Source: JAFGTE01 sp043800105 (GTDB taxonomy: Bacteria > Patescibacteriota > Gracilibacteria > UM-FILTER-43-11). From it: a stretch of 5,222 nt of DNA. Location: NCBI GenBank assembly GCA_043800105.1, contig JAZDNJ010000050.1, positions 1 to 5,222 on the forward strand, written 5' to 3'. Shown piece by piece: positions 1 to 5,222 of the stretch; positions within the stretch are counted from its first letter, which is position 1, and every line of letters starts with the position of its first letter. The position numbers were made by a program, and so were the translations under genes. Under the pieces are notes generated by a model. The model did not search any database, had not been told where the DNA came from, and was given only the letters and a program-made list of their open reading frames with translations.

Positions 1-2040
1 GAACAGTTCATTTAATTTTAAGTTTTTGGTATATTTTTCTTCTAATGTAAAATCTTTTGGTATTAAAAAATAATATGGTTCGCTGTAATCAACTTTTTTC
101 CATTTAATACTTTCAATATCATTTTCATTTAAAAATTCAAATTTTTCTTCTCTCAGTCCATATTTTTCTGCATGATATACCTGACCTAACTCCTTTTTTT
201 CATTGGGTTTTCGCACAAGAATTGAGATGGAAACGCCCTGTTGGATATTGAAAACATTTTCATCTTTTTCTCCATGAGGTCCGGTTTCTTTTTTCTTAGC
301 ATTGCCATGCAGATTGAGAATGTAGATTTCATCAAATGTTTCCAGCAAATGTTTCCTCATCTGACGGTGTATTTTTCCGTCGATGAATGAATTATTGGTA
401 ATCATTGCCACAACGCCACTTCCATTTTTTTCAATGAAATGTTCGGCATAGCGGAGAAACTTTATGTAGTCATCAGAAAGCGGCTGAATATTTCGCTCCT
501 GAAGACCTATTTTGTAGTCGCTAATCAGATCTGTAATCCATTTGCCTTTGTTCGACGAACTTACGCTATACGGCGGATTTCCGATAACGACCATGATCGG
601 CATTTCATTCTTTATTTTGTCAGCTTCCTTGGCCTCTTCGGCAATACTTTCGGCCAGGCCAAAAGAAAGCAGGTTTTGTTGTGTTCCGCCCTGTTCAAGG
701 GAATTGGTTAAATATATTCCGAGCCGGCGGTGGAATTTCCAGAAGCCGGTTTGTTTGAAGGCTAAACTTAGCTTTAAGTGGGCGATGGTGTAGGGGGCCA
801 TCATCAATTCGAAACCGTGCAAGCGGGGAAGGAGGTCATTGTGTACGTAGGCGGCCCAGCGGCCCGTTTGCCCTTGTTTTTTCAGTCGTTCATAAATGGT
901 ACGAATGGTTGCGCTGATGAAAGTACCCGTACCTACCGCGGGATCCAGAATCTGAACGCGATGTTTCCCATCCGGCAGTTTTGAGGTATCGGCTAATCCA
1001 TTGGGTAAATTAAATTCCTCTTGTAGTAGGTAGTCGACTGAACGCACGATAAACCGGACAATGGGTAGTGGGGTGTAGTAAGCGCCCATCTTTTTACGCA
1101 GGTCAGGATTGTATTCCTTCAGGAAATCTTCGTAGAAATGGATGACTGGGTCAGCGTCACCCATATAGTCCTCAATCAGAGTTTTGGTGTTGGCGTGCTG
1201 AAAGACGGTGCAAAGTTCATCCACGATGTAACTCAGTCGTTTATCAAAATTCGGGCCGGCGATGTGATCGAAGAAATGCTGAAGAAAAGGATTTGAGGCA
1301 GGCACAAGGTCGCGGGCTTCCTGTCTTGAAAATGTTTCAGGGGTATCATCATAATATCTAGCAACGAATAAGCCGTAAACCAGCGTTTGCGCGTACATGT
1401 CGGCAAAAGAATCCAGTGTCAGATCATGAACGAGCAATTGTTTTATGGCTTCATAAACACGCAGAATTTCGGCATTTTTTTCTGATTCCGTGGCAAGGAA
1501 GTGTCTTACGTTATCCCGGATCCTTTGAGATTTACCGCCCATTATTTTAGCCAGATGTTCGCCTGAACGAATGGGTTCTTTGTGTGACTGTGTAAAATCC
1601 AGCAAGGTTTTGGCGGCATGTTCATAATTCTGGGGGAGTGGTGTGAGTGTTCGCTTGTTTATATCATATTCAGCCACTTTGATCGGTTCCTCGTAGCGTA
1701 TTCCATTTCTGTAAAAACGAAACTCCACGTAATCAGTCAGCACCAGGTTCGCGTAACCGAAATACCTCGCCATCTGTTCGGACTTTTCGACTTTGTCCAA
1801 AGAAACCCCAATGTCTTTTGCTTCGATATACAGAATTGGCACGTCATGCTTCAGGACGATAAAATCAGGTTTATTTCCCTGCTTGGATCTCGCGTCGTGA
1901 TCAATCCGTTTTACGTTAATGGAATCAAAAATACCTTTGAGCAGTATTTCAAAGTCAGTGCGGTACGCCATCTCACTCGATTCCGGATGGGTGAATTTGG
2001 AAGAAATGGACTGTATGTAGTTTTCGAAAAAGTTTTTCAT
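1..2040 (-). CDS. Single-chain restriction-modification enzyme (type IIG/ISP-like N6-adenine methyltransferase with PD-(D/E)XK nuclease), C-terminus beyond window
   Basis: The frame is open for 680 codons from ATG at 2040 to the left edge with no stop, so the gene is partial. An in-frame TGA at 2083-2085, with no ATG between, fixes the start. Visible order: a PD-(D/E)XK nuclease near residues 20-110 (P58-D59, then E73-A74-K75, and Q89...Y93); a helical coupler of about 140-310 containing the family-typical stretches FADMYAQTLVYGLF (214-227) and DPVIHFYEDFL (297-307); GAYYTP at 319-324; methyltransferase motif I DPAVGTGTF (366-374); FE at 410-411 followed by MAPYTIAHLKL; motif IV NPPY (488-491); and the beginning of a target-recognition domain from about 620. 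NPPY with this motif order indicates N6-adenine methylation. One chain would both methylate and cut an unknown DNA site. There is no helicase domain, unlike LlaBIII-type ISP enzymes, so Eco57I/MmeI-like type IIG/IIL is the nearest class. It is the last visible gene of a putative operon, 22 bp after the STAS-like gene. Family assignment is strong; exact subtype is uncertain because the C-terminus is missing. Confidence 0.9.
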   Translation of the reverse strand, partial: MKNFFENYIQSISSKFTHPESSEMAYRTDFEILLKGIFDSINVKRIDHDARSKQGNKPDFIVLKHDVPILYIEAKDIGVSLDKVEKSEQMARYFGYANLVLTDYVEFRFYRNGIRYEEPIKVAEYDINKRTLTPLPQNYEHAAKTLLDFTQSHKEPIRSGEHLAKIMGGKSQRIRDNVRHFLATESEKNAEILRVYEAIKQLLVHDLTLDSFADMYAQTLVYGLFVARYYDDTPETFSRQEARDLVPASNPFLQHFFDHIAGPNFDKRLSYIVDELCTVFQHANTKTLIEDYMGDADPVIHFYEDFLKEYNPDLRKKMGAYYTPLPIVRFIVRSVDYLLQEEFNLPNGLADTSKLPDGKHRVQILDPAVGTGTFISATIRTIYERLKKQGQTGRWAAYVHNDLLPRLHGFELMMAPYTIAHLKLSLAFKQTGFWKFHRRLGIYLTNSLEQGGTQQNLLSFGLAESIAEEAKEADKIKNEMPIMVVIGNPPYSVSSSNKGKWITDLISDYKIGLQERNIQPLSDDYIKFLRYAEHFIEKNGSGVVAMITNNSFIDGKIHRQMRKHLLETFDEIYILNLHGNAKKKETGPHGEKDENVFNIQQGVSISILVRKPNEKKELGQVYHAEKYGLREEKFEFLNENDIESIKWKKVDYSEPYYFLIPKDFTLEEKYTKNLKLNELF

Positions 2041-2062
2041 ATCACTATTTATGCCAAAGTAG

Positions 2063-2356
2063 TTAGCCCTTTCTTTTAAAATTCAATTTATTTATTTCTT
2101 CAAGAAAGCTGATTGTCGCGTCAACGGATAGATTTTTTGTGTTAAATAAAATCACTTTATTGCCATACTCATTTGCCAGTGGCGTCAGAAATTCGTCCGC
2201 CCATGATGGTGAGAGCGAGGAAACGCCTTCAAAATCAATTTCAATCGGTTCATTCGGTTTCAGTTTTGCCAGCGTAGTCTGAAATCCACCATACGCGTCT
2301 TTACCCGCCTGTCTTGAAGAAAGTGATGAGCCGAATTGTTTTAATTGAATACGCAT
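2063..2356 (-). CDS. STAS-like protein, DUF4325 family
   Basis: A 97-residue soluble protein with no signal peptide or membrane segment. The recognisable core is SSRQAGKDAYGGF (13-25), then a beta strand IEIDFEGV (38-45), then SLSPSWADEF (47-56). This is the S-R-x-x-G ... D-F-x-G-V ... S-x-x-ADEF signature of STAS-like DUF4325 proteins. The family is known mainly as a small alpha/beta domain found next to or fused with GHKL ATPases; its biochemical role is not established. It starts 12 bp after the stop of the HTH-GHKL gene and ends 22 bp before the restriction enzyme start, so co-transcription is likely. By analogy with SpoIIAA/RsbV it may be the partner and perhaps the substrate of the upstream ATPase (inference). 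In an ungapped comparison made from memory, the position of SpoIIAA phospho-Ser58 is Pro50 here, flanked by Ser49 and Ser51, so phosphorylation at the classical site is doubtful. No Shine-Dalgarno motif precedes the ATG. Confidence 0.8.
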   Translation of the reverse strand: MRIQLKQFGSSLSSRQAGKDAYGGFQTTLAKLKPNEPIEIDFEGVSSLSPSWADEFLTPLANEYGNKVILFNTKNLSVDATISFLEEINKLNFKRKG

Positions 2357-2368
2357 TTTTGCGGTATG

Positions 2369-3097
2369 TTAGAATTCTATAAGCGCTATACAGCCACGAA
2401 TAACAGAATCAGTTGTTTTAATGTTTTCAATTGTTAAGGTTTCGCCGGACTTTAGAATTAGTTGAGCGTTACCCGTCTGAAAAGTCAGGCTGAAATAACC
2501 ATTTTCCACATTACGCTTAACATATTTCAGTCCGTTGCCCCGTTTCTCCGGTGCTCTGCCCGTTATGACTTCGGTAAAAGCGATATTCAGCGCTTCATTA
2601 TGCTCTCTTAGCCCGGGAATTATTTGCTGCAAAGTTTTAAGTATTCCTAATCCCCGGTCGGCCAGCACGATTTTTCGTTCAGGAATGCTGTAATTAAAGT
2701 AAATACCTGGAATATCCGGCCATTTTCCCAGGTTGTGGTCGAAGGAATTGTTACCGATTTCTCCTGCCGAGGTCGAAATCAGTGAATAAACTTCACCAAC
2801 GCTTCTTTCAAGTAATTTCTCCATGACTGAATTCCGGGCTTCGAATACGGGACGGGTGGGACAGTAAAATCCTTCATATGGTTCTTTGCCCTCCGCCATT
2901 GCCCAGAGTTTTGCATTCCAGAACAGGTCTTTTTCCAGGAGCGGCTTAAGTGCACTCAAAGTATACCGCCGCTGGCCACCTTGGGTTCTTGTTGCCCGCA
3001 GTTTTCCGGCACGATCCCAGCGTCTTAGAGTCTCGATGGAAACACCCAGTATACTGGCAGCTTCTCCGATGCTTAATTCCTGATAATCAGCAGACAT
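2369..3097 (-). CDS. MerR-type HTH fused to GHKL (HATPase_c) ATP-binding domain, putative operon regulator
   Basis: A 242-residue protein. Residues 8-54 form a MerR-like winged helix: GEAASILGVSIETLRRWDRAG (from 11) is the helix-turn-helix and TQGGQRRY (38-45) is the wing. After a linker (about 55-98), residues 99-235 carry GHKL ATPase boxes: N-box E113...N117...H121 (EIGNNSFDHN), G1 box D147-R-G149-L-G151-I, and a G2-like loop R186-G-N-G-L190. There is no H-box or dimerisation/phosphotransfer helix, so this is not a conventional sensor histidine kinase; it is closer to anti-sigma-factor kinases such as SpoIIAB and RsbW. In-frame TAA TAA codons 6-11 bases before the ATG exclude an N-terminal extension; no Shine-Dalgarno is visible. 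It is the first gene of the accessory operon and lies directly downstream of a promoter flanked by direct repeats, which makes autoregulation likely. Inferred role: an ATP- or partner-controlled DNA-binding switch for the STAS-like and restriction genes. The domains are clear; the function is inference. Confidence 0.85.
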   Translation of the reverse strand: MSADYQELSIGEAASILGVSIETLRRWDRAGKLRATRTQGGQRRYTLSALKPLLEKDLFWNAKLWAMAEGKEPYEGFYCPTRPVFEARNSVMEKLLERSVGEVYSLISTSAGEIGNNSFDHNLGKWPDIPGIYFNYSIPERKIVLADRGLGILKTLQQIIPGLREHNEALNIAFTEVITGRAPEKRGNGLKYVKRNVENGYFSLTFQTGNAQLILKSGETLTIENIKTTDSVIRGCIALIEF

Positions 3098-3110
3098 GGT
3101 TATTTATTAG

Positions 3111-3142
3111 AACCTACACATTTTTCATAAAAACCTACACAT
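3111..3142. repeat. Direct-repeat block A (copies 1 and 2), putative operator downstream of promoter
   Basis: Two exact copies of AACCTACACAT at 3111-3121 and 3132-3142 are separated by TTTTCATAAA, giving a 21-bp step. The whole 32-bp block is identical to 3178-3209. It lies between the predicted -10 element and the start codon of the HTH-GHKL gene, and the predicted transcription start (about 3141) falls inside copy 2. Protein bound here would block RNA polymerase or clearance, so repression is the natural guess. Repeats are seen directly; the operator role is inferred. Confidence 0.85.
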
Positions 3143-3147
3143 CTTTC

Positions 3148-3176
3148 AAGATATAGTATACATCAATAAATGTCAA
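3148..3176 (-). promoter_or_regulatory. Predicted promoter of the accessory operon
   Basis: On the minus strand a perfect -35 TTGACA (3176-3171) is followed after 17 bp by TATCTT (3153-3148), a 4/6 match to TATAAT. A better -10-like hexamer TATACT (3160-3155) is present but only 10 bp from TTGACA. Read as a Bacteroidota-type promoter, TTTG followed 20 bp later by TATCTTG would also be acceptable. The start would be near 3141, giving a leader of about 44 nt. The promoter occupies exactly the 35-bp interval between the two repeat groups. Confidence 0.6.
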
Positions 3177-3177
3177 A

Positions 3178-3230
3178 AACCTACACATTTTTCATAAAAA
3201 CCTACACATTTGTTACTAATATCTAAACAT
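3178..3230. repeat. Direct-repeat block B (copies 3, 4 and degenerate 5), putative operator upstream of promoter
   Basis: Exact copies of AACCTACACAT are at 3178-3188 and 3199-3209 with the same TTTTCATAAA linker as block A. A third, degenerate copy TATCTAAACAT (8 of 11 matches) is at 3220-3230. All three keep the 21-bp step, which is two helical turns, so bound protomers would lie on one face of the DNA. Copy 2 to copy 3 is 46 bp, which breaks the phase by 4 bp and makes room for the promoter. The position just upstream of -35 would suit activation or looping with block A. Binding is inferred. Confidence 0.85.
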
Positions 3231-3236
3231 TTTTAC

Positions 3237-3272
3237 AAAAAAGCCCCACCACCTTTCAGCAGCAGGGCCTTT
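3237..3272 (-). terminator. Rho-independent terminator of groES-groEL
   Basis: In minus-strand RNA the stem is AAAG GCCC UGCUGC, the loop UGAAAG, and the return GUGGUG GGGC UUUU, ending in a run of six U. All 14 positions pair, counting several G-U wobbles; the DNA inverted repeat is therefore imperfect and easy to miss. It begins 16 bp after the groEL stop and ends 6 bp before repeat copy 5, so it separates chaperonin transcription from the accessory operon. Confidence 0.85.
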
Positions 3273-3288
3273 CTAATTCATTCATCTA

Positions 3289-4965
3289 TTACATCATCCC
3301 CATCCCGCCCATCCCCGGCATACCTCCACCCATGCCCATCGGCATTTCGGATTCTTTCTTAGGGATCTCGGTTACTGCGGTTTCTGTCGTCAGGAACATG
3401 GCGGCAACGCTGGCGGCGTTCGTCAGGGCAGAGCGGGTGACCTTTTTGGGGTCGATGATACCGGCTTTGAACATATCCACCAGTTGGTCAGCAGGGGCCA
3501 GTTTGATGTCTTTAGTGGCATCGTAGCCAAAGTGCTTGTGTTTGTCCCAGGCTTTCAGCAGTTCGGCCTGAATCACGTGTCCGTCCACGCCGGCGTTCTC
3601 GGCAATCTGATTGAGGGGGTAAGACAGGGCGTTCTTCACGATCTCGGCACCCAGCTGTTCTTCCTCGGATTTCATCTTTTTTGGGTCGATGTGCAGGCTG
3701 GCCTGAAGCAGGGCGGCGCCTCCTCCTATTACTATGCCTTCTTCCATGGCGGCACGGGTGGCCGATAGGGCGTCTTCAATACGGTGCTTCTTCTCTTTCA
3801 GTTCCACTTCGGTGGCGGCACCTACCTTGATGACAGCGACACCTCCGGTGAGCTTGGCGAGGCGCTCGCTGAGTTTTTCCTTATCAAAATCAGAGGTCGA
3901 CTTCTCGATTTCATGCTTGATCTGAGTGACACGGCTTTGAATGGCATCAGCATGGCCCTTGCCTTCCACAATGGTGGTGTTGTCTTTAGAAGACACGACC
4001 TTGCGGGCACGGCCCAGGTCTTCCAGCGCGGCGGTTTCCAGCTTGAGGCCGACTTCTGAACTGATGACACGGCCACCCGTCAGAACGGCGATGTCCTGTA
4101 ACATGGCTTTTCGTCTGTCACCAAAGCCGGGAGCCTTGATGGCCAGGGTGTTGAAAGTCCCTTTCAGTTTATTCACAATCAGGGTGGCCAGCGCGTCGCC
4201 TTCAATGTCCTCGGCAATAATCACGAGGTTCTTTCGCCCGCTTTGAGCCATGGACTCCAAGAGGGGAAGGATCTCCTGAATGCTCTGGATCTTGCTGTCG
4301 GTAATCAGGATCATGGCATCCTCGTACGAGGCTTCCATGCGGGTGCCATCAGTAATCATGTAGGGCGAAATGTAGCCGTTATCAAACTGCATGCCTTCCA
4401 CTAAATCAATGCTAAGGCCCATGGTCTGACCTTCTTCGACCTGTACCACGCCGTCTCCGCCGACTTTCTCGAATACTTCGGCAATCAGCTGGCCGACTTC
4501 TTCGTTCTGGGCGGAAATCGTGGCGACCTGTTCCATCTCTTCTTTGGTAGTCACTTCCTTCTTCATCTTATCCAGCTGGTCGATGACGATCTTTACCGCA
4601 TCTTCGATACCCTTTTTAAGAAGCATAGGGTTCACCTTGTTGGTGGTCAGGTGGTGCATGCCTTCTTTGATGATGGCATGAGCCAGAACGGTGGCGGTGG
4701 TGGTTCCGTCGCCGGCCACGTCATTGGTCTTGTTGGCCACTTCCTTTACCAGCTGGGCGCCCATGTTTTCAAATTTGTCTTCCAGTTCGATTTCGCGGGC
4801 AATGGATACACCGTCATTGGTAATGGTAGGAGCGCCGTAGGATTTATCTAAAAGGGCGTTGCGGCCTTTAGGGCCCATGGTGACCTTAACGGCCATGGTC
4901 AGTTTCTCGATTCCATCAAGGAGTTTCTGTCTGGCGTCATCGCCGTGGAGTAGTTGTTTAGCCAT
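3289..4965 (-). CDS. groEL: Chaperonin GroEL (60 kDa, Hsp60)
   Basis: A complete 558-residue group I chaperonin. It forms the double-ring cytosolic folding machine that encloses non-native proteins under the GroES lid and uses ATP hydrolysis to drive the cycle. Visible hallmarks are GPKGR (31-35), TNDGV with D51, the ATP-binding loop GDGTTT (85-90), the apical-domain segment IIAEDIEGDAL (249-259), GGVAVIKVGAATEVELKEKK (374-393), catalytic D398, IGGGAAL (413-419), and a Gly/Met-rich C-terminal tail (541-558). D51, D86 and D398 correspond to D52, D87 and D398 of E. coli. The length is about ten residues above the E. coli protein. The segment TTNKVNPM (107-114) differs from the usual AAGANPM form. 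It follows groES after 40 bp and ends in a clear intrinsic terminator. The ATG at 4965 gives the canonical MAK start; no Shine-Dalgarno is visible in the A/T-rich leader. Sequence flavour suggests Patescibacteria (from memory, moderate certainty). Confidence 0.99.
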   Translation of the reverse strand: MAKQLLHGDDARQKLLDGIEKLTMAVKVTMGPKGRNALLDKSYGAPTITNDGVSIAREIELEDKFENMGAQLVKEVANKTNDVAGDGTTTATVLAHAIIKEGMHHLTTNKVNPMLLKKGIEDAVKIVIDQLDKMKKEVTTKEEMEQVATISAQNEEVGQLIAEVFEKVGGDGVVQVEEGQTMGLSIDLVEGMQFDNGYISPYMITDGTRMEASYEDAMILITDSKIQSIQEILPLLESMAQSGRKNLVIIAEDIEGDALATLIVNKLKGTFNTLAIKAPGFGDRRKAMLQDIAVLTGGRVISSEVGLKLETAALEDLGRARKVVSSKDNTTIVEGKGHADAIQSRVTQIKHEIEKSTSDFDKEKLSERLAKLTGGVAVIKVGAATEVELKEKKHRIEDALSATRAAMEEGIVIGGGAALLQASLHIDPKKMKSEEEQLGAEIVKNALSYPLNQIAENAGVDGHVIQAELLKAWDKHKHFGYDATKDIKLAPADQLVDMFKAGIIDPKKVTRSALTNAASVAAMFLTTETAVTEIPKKESEMPMGMGGGMPGMGGMGMM

Positions 4966-4971
4966 ATCTTT

Positions 4972-5003
4972 AATTCAAAATTAAAAATTAATAAATTCAA
5001 AAT
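4972..5003. repeat. Short direct repeat in the AT-rich groES-groEL spacer
   Basis: AATTCAAAAT occurs at 4972-4981 and 4994-5003, a 22-bp step, inside the 40-bp spacer between groES and groEL, which has only a few G or C bases. A low-complexity, unstructured leader may help ribosome access to groEL in the absence of a Shine-Dalgarno. In such AT-rich DNA the repeat may be chance. Confidence 0.4.
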
Positions 5004-5005
5004 GC

Positions 5006-5222
5006 TTACTGCACAATTGCGCGGACGGAGGTCATTTCGACAATCTTGTATTCCACGCCTTCGACTTTGACGTCTTCACCGGAGTATTGGCCATAAAGGA
5101 CCTTGTCACCCACTTTCATTTCGATGGGTAGCTCGGTTCCTTTGTCGGTTATATTGGTTTTGGCCACAGCGACCACTTCACCCTCTTTGGGTTTCTCTTT
5201 GTTGGCGGTATCCGGAATAACG
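5006..5222 (-). CDS. groES: Co-chaperonin GroES (10 kDa), C-terminal part
   Basis: The last 71 codons and TAA stop of groES; the 5' end lies beyond the right edge, with roughly 20-25 residues missing compared with the usual 90-97. The first full codon is at 5221-5219 and the protein reads VIPDTANKEKPKEGEVVAV, the end of the mobile loop that docks on GroEL followed by the typical E-G-x-V-V-A-V strand. Next come VGDKVLYGQYSGEDVKVEG and the closing EYKIVEMTSVRAIVQ, the usual GroES beta-barrel. The normally conserved glycine after VVAV is alanine. Seven copies cap one GroEL ring. It is the promoter-proximal gene of the groESL operon, 40 bp before groEL. Confidence 0.96.
   Translation of the reverse strand, partial: VIPDTANKEKPKEGEVVAVAKTNITDKGTELPIEMKVGDKVLYGQYSGEDVKVEGVEYKIVEMTSVRAIVQ

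Noticed and set aside
1519..1540. GGKS (residues 168-171 of the restriction enzyme) as a Walker A motif of a helicase.
   Set aside because: The required upstream glycine spacing (GxxxxGK) and any Walker B or helicase motifs are absent; the segment lies in the helical coupler.
1618..2079. A plus-strand open frame of 153 codons opposite the restriction enzyme gene.
   Set aside because: It is antisense to the nuclease domain, whose motifs are clear on the minus strand, and shows no recognisable protein features.
3111..3209. Two identical 32-bp repeats separated by 35 bp look like a minimal CRISPR array.
   Set aside because: Each 32-bp block is itself two 11-bp units with a linker, a further degenerate unit continues the 21-bp phase, the spacer contains a promoter, and there are no cas genes in the window.
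3111..3230. Phased 21-bp repeats could be plasmid replication iterons.
   Set aside because: No Rep protein, no DnaA box seen, and the array lies beside a chromosomal groESL operon and directly upstream of a DNA-binding regulator. Iteron origin is not excluded but is less likely.
3822..4246. Several open frames on both strands inside groEL.
   Set aside because: They overlap the unmistakable groEL reading frame and are products of its GC-biased codon use.
4976..5003. TAATTTTG upstream of groEL matches a Bacteroidota -7 element, suggesting an internal groEL promoter.
   Set aside because: The only TTTG upstream is 14 bp away, too close, and the start would leave a leader of only a few bases. 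AT-rich chance match is more likely.

Overview
All genes in this window are on the minus strand, so the text reads right to left. The right third (about 3237-5222) is a housekeeping chaperonin operon: the 3' end of groES, then complete groEL, closed by a strong intrinsic terminator. Left of the terminator is an accessory block of three closely spaced genes: (1) a MerR-type helix-turn-helix fused to a GHKL (HATPase_c) ATP-binding domain, (2) a small STAS-like protein of the DUF4325 type, and (3) a large single-chain restriction-modification enzyme (PD-(D/E)XK nuclease, coupler, N6-adenine methyltransferase, start of a specificity domain) that runs off the left edge. Gaps of 12 and 22 bp between these genes suggest one operon.

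The 191-bp gap between groEL and the accessory block holds the most striking non-coding signal. An 11-bp unit, AACCTACACAT on the plus strand, occurs four times exactly and once in degenerate form. It is arranged as two identical 32-bp double units plus the extra copy, with a 21-bp step inside each group. A good promoter (TTGACA, 17-bp spacer, TATCTT, minus strand) sits in the 35 bp between the groups. The predicted transcription start falls inside a repeat. This looks like an operator array for the MerR-like protein encoded immediately downstream.

Working model (inference): the HTH-GHKL protein binds the repeats and controls its own operon, including the restriction enzyme. The STAS-like protein would be its partner, by analogy with the SpoIIAB/SpoIIAA and RsbW/RsbV partner-switching pairs. 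This would be an unusual way to control a restriction-modification gene and is the best candidate here for an undescribed system.

Host: the GroEL and GroES sequences are clearly bacterial. From memory they look most like Patescibacteria (CPR) chaperonins (for example the stretch with D51 to A70, TNDGV-type, ELEDKFENMG), but I could not search and this is only moderately certain. None of the four complete genes has a recognisable Shine-Dalgarno sequence, which would also fit Bacteroidota. TGA is not read as a sense codon in any of the genes seen. No tRNA, rRNA, insertion sequence or true CRISPR array was seen.
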